From assembly GCA_035633215.1 (NCBI GenBank), contig DASQFI010000059.1, positions 62,001-126,000 on the forward strand: DNA of 64,000 nucleotides. Reading direction: 5' to 3'. The stretch comes from DASQFI01 sp035633215 (GTDB lineage Bacteria > Acidobacteriota > Vicinamibacteria > Vicinamibacterales > SCN-69-37). The notes beneath the pieces are model-generated. The model saw nothing but the letters and a program-made list of their open reading frames with translations. It was not told the DNA's origin and ran no database searches. The position numbers and the translations under genes were made by a program. Below, piece by piece: positions 55,086 through 62,321 of this stretch (the stretch's first letter is position 1; every line of letters begins with the position of its first letter).

Positions 55086-55274
55086 ATGCCCAAAGACGGC
55101 ACCCCGTTTTCAGTCGAGCTGGAGACCGAGAAGGTCGAGTTCCTGCAGAAGATGGCGCAACAGTACGGCTTGCCGGATCCCGGCAAGGCGATCCGATGCC
55201 TGATCAACTACGCCCGCGAGCACCCGGATCGCCACACGGAGATCTTCGAGGAGGTACGGTGTCTGGACTGTTGA
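55086..55274 (+). CDS. Small conserved protein, possibly ribbon-helix-helix-like
   Basis: A 62-residue protein (MPKDGTPFSVELETEKVEFL, then QKMAQQYGLPDPGKAIRCLI) with a short beta strand followed by two helices, as in ribbon-helix-helix folds, and the ending EIFEEVRCLDC. The two terminal cysteines CLDC suggest metal or redox binding. It follows the TonB gene after 12 nt with an acceptable RBS, so it may be co-transcribed. No DNA-binding role is proven. A 13-bp hairpin begins at its stop codon. Confidence 0.7.
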   Translation: MPKDGTPFSVELETEKVEFLQKMAQQYGLPDPGKAIRCLINYAREHPDRHTEIFEEVRCLDC

Positions 55275-55304
55275 AGGGCAAAGGGCAGAGGGCCCTTTGC
55301 CCTT
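55274..55304. terminator. AAGGGCAAAGGGC hairpin at a convergent gene junction
   Basis: AAGGGCAAAGGGC (55274-55286) pairs perfectly with GCCCTTTGCCCTT (55292-55304). It lies between the 62-residue protein gene and the convergent RMD1-like gene, and is made of the AAAGGGC heptamer seen elsewhere. A bidirectional terminator is likely. Confidence 0.75.
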
Positions 55305-55311
55305 GTCGAGG

Positions 55312-56406
55312 TTACTTCATGATCCCCGCGAAGAAGAGCCCGAGCTCGATGATCAGGATGAACACGATGACGAGCTCGAGAAGATTGCCCTGCGACATGC
55401 CGGTCTGCTCGACCGCGAAGCGATAGATGTCGTCAAGCGTCTCGAGCTTGTCCTCGACGTTGCGCTTCCAGGCGTCGAGCCCCACCCGCGCGGCCGTGAG
55501 GTTGAACAGCCGCGCCGAGTAGATGTCGCCGACGAGCTTGACGGCGTTCTCCATGCGATCGGTGAGCTCGTTCACGTCGATGAACAGCGCGTGCACGCGG
55601 CGCGCCGACTGCGTGTGCCGGCGGCCGAACCAGCGATCCACCCACCTCGGCTGCTGAAGCGCCGTGTAGATCGACGTGAGCTCGGTCTCGAGCAACTCGT
55701 CGTGGTACCGGAATTCGAGGAGCTGCGAGTTCACGAACTCGAGGATCTCGAGCGTCGCGAGCGCGGCCGGATCGCTGTCGAGCACGAACGCGGCGTTGTA
55801 CGCCGGCACGACAAGGTCGTCGGTGAGATACGACAACCGATGTCGCAGCACCTCTTCGCGCTCCTGCGCGCTGAGCGGCAGGCGTTCGCCGCGCAGGAGC
55901 TGCGCGATGTCGGCGCCGTGACGATCGCCGACTTCCTCGGCGGTCTCGGGCGGGCCGAGGGCACTCACGATGAACGCCAGGTAGTCCTCGCTCAGGAACG
56001 TGGCGCGCACCTCCGTGAGCGCCGTCCGCGTGGACTCGACCACGCGGACGCACGCGGTGGCGGCCTCCGCCTCGAGCGGCTCGCTCTCGATCAGATCCTG
56101 GCCGAGCCGGACCAGATCGCTCCACGACCCGGCGAACGGCTGCGAGAGCATCAGGGAAATGACGCCGTAGTCGTAGAACTTCACCCGGACGCGAAACCCG
56201 CCCAGCGTGGGGACGCCGACCACGGCGCCGTCGACGATGACCGGCGGCTGGAAATAGCGCACGCGCGGCGGCCCGGGCGTCTTGTCGAGCAGCTGCGCCA
56301 CCCCGGCGCGATCGCCGAACTGGGCCCGAAGCACCGCGAGATCGATCGCCTGTGCGACATCGAACAGATAGAACGCGTGCACCGATCCGGCGGTAATGGC
56401 ACTCAT
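55312..56406 (-). CDS. RMD1/DUF155-like membrane-anchored protein
   Basis: The 364-residue protein starts MSAITAGSVHAFYLFDVAQA. The first 120 residues resemble DUF155 proteins (FYDYGVISLMLSQPF, SDLVRLGQDLIES); the central part is a helical bundle with LEFVNSQLLEFRYHDELLE; the end carries a membrane helix (about 342-360, LLELVIVFILIIELGLFFAG) after LETLDDIYRFAVEQ. Eukaryotic and bacterial RMD1-like proteins have the same C-terminal anchor. The function in bacteria is unknown. The gene starts 59 nt from the divergent VWA gene. Confidence 0.75.
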   Translation of the reverse strand: MSAITAGSVHAFYLFDVAQAIDLAVLRAQFGDRAGVAQLLDKTPGPPRVRYFQPPVIVDGAVVGVPTLGGFRVRVKFYDYGVISLMLSQPFAGSWSDLVRLGQDLIESEPLEAEAATACVRVVESTRTALTEVRATFLSEDYLAFIVSALGPPETAEEVGDRHGADIAQLLRGERLPLSAQEREEVLRHRLSYLTDDLVVPAYNAAFVLDSDPAALATLEILEFVNSQLLEFRYHDELLETELTSIYTALQQPRWVDRWFGRRHTQSARRVHALFIDVNELTDRMENAVKLVGDIYSARLFNLTAARVGLDAWKRNVEDKLETLDDIYRFAVEQTGMSQGNLLELVIVFILIIELGLFFAGIMK

Positions 56407-56465
56407 GGCCGATGCCCGATGGTAGCAAGCCCGGATGACTCCAGCGTGGTGCTATCCTCTGTCGC

Positions 56466-58292
56466 ATGATGGGCGGCATCCGCCTTCGCTTCGCCTGCGG
56501 GTTGTTGGCGGTCGCGGCGCTCTCGGCCGCCGGACGCGCCTCCACGTCCACACGGCCCGACGCGCAGGCGGCACCGGAGCTGGTCGCCGTTGATTTCTAC
56601 GCGCTCACGGCCGAGGGCAGGCCGATCGCGGACCTCCGCCCCGACGAAGTTACGATCCGGCTGAACGGCCGCACCAAGACCATTCGCTCGCTGCAGTTCG
56701 TCGAAGTCGCGAGCCTCGCGTCCGGGCCGGCCGCGGGCGAGACGTCGCGTCCGCTGCCGCCGCCCTTCGGCAGCAACTCGACCTCCGGACATGGCCGCGC
56801 ATTCATCATCGTGATCGACGACGAGTCGCTCCGGCCCGGCAAGGAACGGCCGATGCGGTCGGCGATCGGCCAGTTGCTGGCCAACCTCCCCGCGCGCGAT
56901 CGCGTGTCGGTCGTGACCGTGCCGCACGGCGGAATGAAATCCGATCTCACGACCGACCACGACAAGGTGTCGCAGGCGGTCGCGTCGGTGTCCGGACAGT
57001 CGCCGCAGGATGAGAGCGGTCAGGACGGCGCGTGCCGCACCCGCAACAACCTCGAATCTCTCGAAGGACTGCTCTACAGCCTGGCCGGCGGCGAAGGACC
57101 GACGATCGTGCTGTTCTTCTCGACGGGCATGCTCGGTCCGCGACGCGACAGCCCCGTCACGCGCGCGCCCGGGATGTGCGAGCTCACCCCGCAGCACTTC
57201 GTCAAGGTCGGGACGGCCGCCGCTGCGGCACGGGCGCATTTCTACATCGTGCGGCCCGACGAAAGCGCGATCAAACCGGGCGTGCCTCTGACGGAAACGA
57301 TCGCCGGCGCGGGATTCACGGGTTCCGACAATCCGCTCGAGGGCCTCGAGAATCTCGCCGGCGTGACGGGCGGCCATCGCCTGTCGATTCCGGCCAGCGG
57401 CGACGCGACGCTGATTCGCGTCGCACGCGAGACATCCGGCTTCTACCTCGCGTCGGTGGAGCCCGAAGGCGCCGAAAAGGATCCCGGCAGCCATGGCCTC
57501 GACGTGCGCGTGTCCCGTCCTGGCGTCGTCGTTCGCTCGCGGCCCGAGTTCACGACGCTGCGGCCCCGGGCGGTGCCGACGCCGGCCGCGTCGATGACTC
57601 CCTACGAAATGCTGCGAAGCGGCCGGGTCCTGCGCGATCTGCCGCTGCGGGCCGCCGGGTTTCCCTCGCGCCACAGCGCAGACGGCAAGCTGAAGATCGT
57701 CTTCGTCGCCGAGACGATCGACCCGTCAGTCAAGGTCACGGGCGCGGCGGCCGGTCTCTTCGATTCGCGCGATCGACTGGTCGCGATCTGGAACGCGACG
57801 GACGTCGACCTGGGCAAGAACACACTTGTGGCCGCGCTGGCGGTCGACCCCGGCACGTATCGACTGCGCGTGGCGGCCCGCGACGCCTCGGGCCGGAACG
57901 GCACGGCTGACTACGAAGTCACGGCAGAGCTGGGCACTGCCGGTCCGTTGAAGCTCAGCTCGGTCGTCCTCGGCTTGTCGCGCGAGGGCGCGTTCGTGCC
58001 GCGACTGCTGTTCAGCACCGAGCCGGTCGCCATCGCCTACCTGGAGATGTATGGCGGGACGCCCGGTGTCAGGATCTCCGCTGTCGTCGAGATTGCGCAA
58101 AACGCCGACGGCCCCGCCCTCCTGACGACGCCGCTCGCCATCGAAGCCACGAGCGAAGACGGCCGGTATCTCGCGACCGGCGCCGTCGCCATCGGCGCCC
58201 TGCCGCCCGGCGACTTCGTCGTCCGGGCCATCGTCGGCATCGAAGGTCAGGCGGCGGGACAAGTGACGCGGACATTAAGAAAAGTCAAGTAA
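56466..58292 (+). CDS. VWA domain-containing secreted protein, paralogue 1
   Basis: The 608-residue protein begins MMGGIRLRFACGLLAVAALS (signal peptide). An N-terminal strand (VAVDFYALTAEGRPIADLRP, DEVTIRLNGRTKTIRSLQFV) leads into the VWA domain (about 110-330: FIIVIDDESLRPG, ISPRDRVSVVTV-like ARDRVSVVTVPHG, TIVLFFSTGML). The metal-ion site lacks a clear DxSxS motif. After an ASVEPEGAEKDPGSHGLDV strand a C-terminal beta-rich domain follows. A -10-like TATCCT lies just before the ATG. A close paralogue lies 4 kb downstream, beyond the mobile element. Confidence 0.85.
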   Translation: MMGGIRLRFACGLLAVAALSAAGRASTSTRPDAQAAPELVAVDFYALTAEGRPIADLRPDEVTIRLNGRTKTIRSLQFVEVASLASGPAAGETSRPLPPPFGSNSTSGHGRAFIIVIDDESLRPGKERPMRSAIGQLLANLPARDRVSVVTVPHGGMKSDLTTDHDKVSQAVASVSGQSPQDESGQDGACRTRNNLESLEGLLYSLAGGEGPTIVLFFSTGMLGPRRDSPVTRAPGMCELTPQHFVKVGTAAAAARAHFYIVRPDESAIKPGVPLTETIAGAGFTGSDNPLEGLENLAGVTGGHRLSIPASGDATLIRVARETSGFYLASVEPEGAEKDPGSHGLDVRVSRPGVVVRSRPEFTTLRPRAVPTPAASMTPYEMLRSGRVLRDLPLRAAGFPSRHSADGKLKIVFVAETIDPSVKVTGAAAGLFDSRDRLVAIWNATDVDLGKNTLVAALAVDPGTYRLRVAARDASGRNGTADYEVTAELGTAGPLKLSSVVLGLSREGAFVPRLLFSTEPVAIAYLEMYGGTPGVRISAVVEIAQNADGPALLTTPLAIEATSEDGRYLATGAVAIGALPPGDFVVRAIVGIEGQAAGQVTRTLRKVK

Positions 58293-58399
58293 CGAGTCGG
58301 TACGACGGGTACGTGCGGTCCGCGGAACCTGATGCTCGTCATCTTCATTAGTTTTGACTTCGATCGCTTGGCCCAAGACGAGATCAGCCCATTTCTATC

Positions 58400-58425
58400 T
58401 AAGAGCGTGTAACAAAACCTCCGAA
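58400..58425 (+). repeat. IS5-family left terminal repeat
   Basis: CTAAGAGCGTGTAACAAAAC begins the IS and is repeated at the solo end (30216-30190, reverse) and, with two changes, at 62153-62134 (reverse). Confidence 0.85.
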
Positions 58426-58460
58426 ACCTGATCCTCCTCGTGGCGGTAGCGTGAAGAAGT

Positions 58461-59279
58461 ATGGCCGCCGCGCTGCTTCCAGATCCGTTATGGGATCTTG
58501 TCGAACCGTTCTTGCCAACTCCATCCCGTCGGTCACAAGGCGGACGGCCGCGGGTCCCCGATCGCGCGTGCCTCACCGGCATTCTCTTCGTCCTCCGCAG
58601 CGGCATTCCCTGGCAGATGATCCCGCAAGAACTCGGGTGTGGGTCGGGGATGACGTGCTGGCGTCGCCTGCGCGACTGGCAGTTGGCGGGTGTGTGGGAT
58701 CTCATCCACTTCGCGGCACTCGATTGGCTCGCGCGATACGGCTGCATTGACTGGTCCAAGGCAGTCGTGGACAGTTGTTCCATCCGCGCTGTGTACGGGG
58801 GTGACCAGACCGGTCCGAATCCCACCGATCGGGCCAAGCGCGGGAGCAAGCGTCATGTGATCTGCGACAGGCGAGGTGTGCCGCTCGCGGTTCGCTTGAC
58901 GGCCGCGAACCGGAATGACTCACAAGAAGCCCTGGCGTTGGTGGATGCGATTCCCCCGCTGCACGGCGAACGCGGGCGACCGCGGCACCGACCGGACTGC
59001 GTACTTGGGGATCGCGGCTACGATGCGGCGGCGATTCGGCGTGGGCTGCGGGCGCGGCATATCGTGCCGTGGCTCGCCATGCGTCGTACCCGGCACGGGA
59101 GCGGCCTGGGCCGGTGGCGGTGGGTCGTAGAGCGGACGTTTGCATGGCTCAGTCAGTTTCGCCGCCTTCGGGTGCGGTATGACAGGCGCGCCGACATCCA
59201 CGAGGCGTTCCTCTCGCTCGGGTGCGCGATGATCTGCTGGCAGTCGCTGCGCAAGACGTTGACGCGGAGGACGGGCTGA
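58461..59279 (+). CDS. IS5-family transposase, apparently intact
   Basis: A 272-residue DDE transposase starting MAAALLPDPLWDLVEPFLPT, 61 nt from the left IS end. An N-terminal DUF4096-like segment (LRSGIPWQMIPQELG) is followed by the catalytic core: first Asp in VVDSCSIRAVYGG, second Asp in LGDRGYDAAAI, Glu in VVERTFAWLSQFRRL. Single-frame organisation, no frameshift. It is close to the IS427/IS1031 type. With all three catalytic residues present it could still move the surrounding repeats. Confidence 0.93.
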   Translation: MAAALLPDPLWDLVEPFLPTPSRRSQGGRPRVPDRACLTGILFVLRSGIPWQMIPQELGCGSGMTCWRRLRDWQLAGVWDLIHFAALDWLARYGCIDWSKAVVDSCSIRAVYGGDQTGPNPTDRAKRGSKRHVICDRRGVPLAVRLTAANRNDSQEALALVDAIPPLHGERGRPRHRPDCVLGDRGYDAAAIRRGLRARHIVPWLAMRRTRHGSGLGRWRWVVERTFAWLSQFRRLRVRYDRRADIHEAFLSLGCAMICWQSLRKTLTRRTG

Positions 59280-59360
59280 AGACCCCTGGAGCGCCCCACT
59301 CAGGATTGGAAAACACTGCGGCGTGTACGAGGAGTAATCTCGTCCGCGCCATTGCGCCCG

Positions 59361-59366
59361 TATAAT
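59361..59366 (+). promoter_or_regulatory. -10 box (TATAAT) of the kinase gene
   Basis: A consensus TATAAT lies 10 nt before the TTG start at 59377; no Shine-Dalgarno sequence fits in between, so the kinase mRNA is probably leaderless. A -35 box is not evident. Confidence 0.6.
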
Positions 59367-59376
59367 CGCGCAGACA

Positions 59377-62067
59377 TTGTCCCTTACACCCGGCACACGC
59401 CTCGGCGTTTACGACATCACCGCGCAGATCGGCGAAGGCGGGATGGGTCAGGTGTATCGGGCGACGGACACCAAGCTGAAACGTCAGGTCGCGATTAAGA
59501 TCCTGCCACCCTCGCTCGCGGCTGATGCCGATCGGCTCGCGCGCTTTCAGCGCGAAGCGGAAATGCTCGCCTCGCTCAACCATCCGCACATCGCCGCCAT
59601 CTACGGGCTTGAAGAAAGTGCGGGCGTCACCGCGCTCGTCATGGAACTCGTTGAGGGCGACGATCTCTCGCAGCGCATCGCGCGCGGCTCGATTCCGCTT
59701 GATGAGGCGCTGCCCGTTGCGAAACAGATCGCGGACGCGCTCGAAGCCGCGCATGAGCAGGGGATCATTCACCGCGATCTGAAACCCGCGAACATCAAAG
59801 TCCGGCCGGATGGCACCGTGAAGGTGCTCGACTTCGGATTGGCCAAGGCCGTGGGTCCGAGCACCGAGGCGTCGGGCGACGCGTTGACGATGAGATCGCC
59901 GGCGAGGACGCAGGCGGGGATGATTCTCGGTACAGCCGCCTACATGAGCCCCGAGCAGGCGCGCGGGAAGACCGTCGACAAGCGCGCGGATATCTGGGCG
60001 TTCGGTGCCGTGCTCTACGAGATGTTGACGGGAACGCGTGCGTTCGGCGACGAAGACGTGTCGATGACGCTCTCGAAGATCCTGCAGCGAGAGCCGGACT
60101 TCGACGCGCTTTCGTCCACCATCCCGGCCCGCGTCAGCCAGGTGCTTCGCGTGTGCCTGCGGAAGGACCCGAAGCAGCGCGTCGCCGACATTCGGGACGT
60201 GCGCCTGGCGCTGGAGGGTGCGTTCGAGACGGTCGTTCCGCAGACGACGACCACATCATCGGCGGCGGACCGAAGGCGGCCATGGATGGCCGCCTTCGCG
60301 GTTGCCGCCCTCGTGAGCATCGCGATGGCGGTGCCTGCGCTGCGGTATCTACGCGAGATGCCGGCACCTGCACTTGGTGAGACGCGCCTCGACATCGTCA
60401 CGCACGCCACGAACCAACCCTTGGACTTTGCCCTGTCGCCCGACGGCCGGCAGATTGTGTTCGTCGCGGCGGGCGACGGGCCGCCGCGCTTGTGGCTACG
60501 GTGGCTGGCGAAGACGACCGCGCAGTCGTTGGCAGGCACGGAGGGTGCGACCCATCCCTTCTGGTCGCCCGACAGCCGCTCGATCGCCTTCTTCGCGGGA
60601 AGCGCACTGAAGCGACTCGATCTCGGGGGCGGCGCGCCGCAGATCGTCGCGCCGGTCACTTCTGGTCAAGGTGCGACGTGGAACGCGGACGGCGTGATTC
60701 TGTTTGCTCCGACCACGATAAGCCCCCTGATGCGCGTGCCGGCCACCGGGGGCGCGGCGATGGCGGCGACGACGCTCGGCCCGCAGCAGTTGGCCCATCG
60801 CGCGCCGTACTTTCTGCCCGACGGGGGCAGGTTCCTGTTCTTCGCGATGGGCGCGCCGGACGCCGCCGGGATCTACCTCGGCGCGCTGGACGGGCGCGCC
60901 CCGACACGATTGACACCCGGAGACGGCAGCGGTGTGTATCTGCCCGACGGCCACGGGCCTGGGGGATCGTTGCGCGGAGGCGGGTGGCTGTTGTGGGTGC
61001 GGACAGGGATGCTCGTGGCCCAGCAGCTCGATGTGGAGAAGGCCGCGCTTATAGGAGAGCCCTTGACCCTGGCGGACGGGGTGGCCACCGATGGTGCGTC
61101 TCGGAGCGCCGTCTCGGCGGCGACCGCGGGGCTGGTGGCATATCGGACGGGCGCGAGCAGCCAGCGGCAACTGACGTGGTTCGACCGCTCGGGACGGGCG
61201 CGCGGCACGGTCGGCGACCCCGATGCCACACTCGCCAGACCGCGCGTGTCCCGCGACGGCCGTCGCGTCGCGGTGGCCCGCACGGTGCAGGGCAATACCG
61301 ACGTCTGGCTGCTCGACGGCGTTCGCGCGAGCCGACTCACGTTTAATGCGGCTGTCGATTCGTATCCCGTCTGGTCGCCCGACGGCTCCCGGATCGCGTT
61401 CAGTTCGAACCGGACGGGTCAACTCGACCTCTACCAGATGCTCACGCTCGGCGGAGTGGAGGAGCGCCTCATCGCGGCCTCCGACCAGGCCAGAGTCCCC
61501 TACAGTTGGTCCGTGGACGGCCGCCGCCTGTTGTACAGCAGCGTCGCATCGCAAGGGAACGTTGATCTCTGGATCGTACCGATGGTGGGGGAACGCACAC
61601 CGTGGGCGTTCGCGAAGACTCCCTTCCGTGAGAGCTATGGTGTGTTCTCGCCGGACGGCCGCTGGGTGGCCTACCAATCGAACGAAACGGGGCGGCCAGA
61701 AGTCTACGTGCGGCCCGTTGTCCCGCCCGGCGCCGTGGGCACGGCCGCCGCGGCCGGAGGGCAGTGGCAGGTCTCGACGGCCGGCGGCGTCTTTCCCGCC
61801 TGGCGGCCCGACGGCAAGGAGCTGTACTACCTCAACCCCGCTGGCGTGATGATGGCGGCGTCGATCACCGTCACCGGGACCACGCTCGCACCGGGCGCGC
61901 CGGTGGTGCTCTTTCCCACGCGCGTCTCCGGCGGTGGCGTGGACAGACAACAGGGACGGCAGTACGACATCGCCCCCGACGGACGGTTCCTGATCAACAT
62001 CGAACTTGACAGCGCCGCCGCGCCGATCACGCTGCTGATGAACTGGAAGCCCGAGGGGAGGAAGTAG
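59377..62067 (+). CDS. Ser/Thr protein kinase fused to a TolB-like beta-propeller sensor
   Basis: The 896-residue protein starts at TTG (MSLTPGTRLGVYDITAQIGE). The kinase domain (about 10-275) is complete: IGEGGMGQVYRATD glycine loop, VAIKIL Lys, HRDLKPANIKV catalytic loop, DFGLAKA, and activation-segment end GTAAYMSPEQARG. After a basic stretch, one membrane helix (about 305-325, WMAAFAVAALVSIAMAVPAL) leads to an extracytoplasmic propeller of PD40/TolB repeats (FALSPDGRQIVFVA, FWSPDSRSIAFFAG, VWSPDGSRIAFSSN, VFSPDGRWVAYQSN). It would transmit a periplasmic signal. Here it rides as a passenger inside an IS-type element. Confidence 0.93.
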   Translation: MSLTPGTRLGVYDITAQIGEGGMGQVYRATDTKLKRQVAIKILPPSLAADADRLARFQREAEMLASLNHPHIAAIYGLEESAGVTALVMELVEGDDLSQRIARGSIPLDEALPVAKQIADALEAAHEQGIIHRDLKPANIKVRPDGTVKVLDFGLAKAVGPSTEASGDALTMRSPARTQAGMILGTAAYMSPEQARGKTVDKRADIWAFGAVLYEMLTGTRAFGDEDVSMTLSKILQREPDFDALSSTIPARVSQVLRVCLRKDPKQRVADIRDVRLALEGAFETVVPQTTTTSSAADRRRPWMAAFAVAALVSIAMAVPALRYLREMPAPALGETRLDIVTHATNQPLDFALSPDGRQIVFVAAGDGPPRLWLRWLAKTTAQSLAGTEGATHPFWSPDSRSIAFFAGSALKRLDLGGGAPQIVAPVTSGQGATWNADGVILFAPTTISPLMRVPATGGAAMAATTLGPQQLAHRAPYFLPDGGRFLFFAMGAPDAAGIYLGALDGRAPTRLTPGDGSGVYLPDGHGPGGSLRGGGWLLWVRTGMLVAQQLDVEKAALIGEPLTLADGVATDGASRSAVSAATAGLVAYRTGASSQRQLTWFDRSGRARGTVGDPDATLARPRVSRDGRRVAVARTVQGNTDVWLLDGVRASRLTFNAAVDSYPVWSPDGSRIAFSSNRTGQLDLYQMLTLGGVEERLIAASDQARVPYSWSVDGRRLLYSSVASQGNVDLWIVPMVGERTPWAFAKTPFRESYGVFSPDGRWVAYQSNETGRPEVYVRPVVPPGAVGTAAAAGGQWQVSTAGGVFPAWRPDGKELYYLNPAGVMMAASITVTGTTLAPGAPVVLFPTRVSGGGVDRQQGRQYDIAPDGRFLINIELDSAAAPITLLMNWKPEGRK

Positions 62068-62133
62068 TTCCGCGCGGACTAAGGTCCCAATATGTCCCGA
62101 AGTGTTTACCCGGTCCAGGGCCTCCGCCGGGGG

Positions 62134-62153
62134 GTTTTGTTACAGGCTCTAAG
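62134..62153 (-). repeat. Displaced right terminal repeat of the IS
   Basis: Reverse strand CTTAGAGCCTGTAACAAAAC differs from the left end at two positions. It lies 67 nt after the kinase stop, not after the transposase. Confidence 0.75.
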
Positions 62154-62275
62154 GAAGATGACGAGCGATAGAAGGTTCATTGGACCCGCCGTACCCGTCG
62201 TACCGACGGTGACGCGTTTTTCTGGGCCCGCCTATCTCTTGGGAGGCTCGGGGCCCGCGACGCGCCAGGACCGGC

Positions 62276-62297
62276 GGCCGAGTCTTTAGACTCGGCC
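62276..62297. terminator. Perfect palindrome GGCCGAGTCT-TT-AGACTCGGCC
   Basis: A 10-bp stem with a 2-nt loop lies between the mobile element and the second VWA gene. It may terminate kinase transcription or act as an operator for the VWA gene, whose -10-like TATGCT starts 12 nt downstream. Confidence 0.6.
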
Positions 62298-62321
62298 AAC
62301 GCTTGCGTTATGCTCTGCCAA

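Larger units (their letters stand above)
58297..62207. mobile_element. 3.9-kb element: IS5-family transposase plus Ser/Thr kinase between nested inverted repeats
   Basis: Outer repeats: GTCGGTACGACGGGTACG (58297-58314) matches 62190-62207 in reverse without mismatch. A second pair, GCTCGTCATCTTC (58335-58347), matches 62154-62166, separated from the outer pair by similar distance on both sides. The IS terminal sequence CTAAGAGCGTGTAACAAAAC (58400-58419) matches CTTAGAGCCTGTAACAAAAC on the reverse strand at 62153-62134, 18 of 20. The expected right IS end is not found in the 97 nt after the transposase. Inside are the transposase and a kinase gene, in the same orientation. The unit separates two VWA paralogues. 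Confidence 0.75.

Noticed and set aside
58461..59279. Simple complete IS5 copy ending soon after the transposase
   Set aside because: No inverted match to the left end was found in the following 97 nt; the match lies after the kinase.
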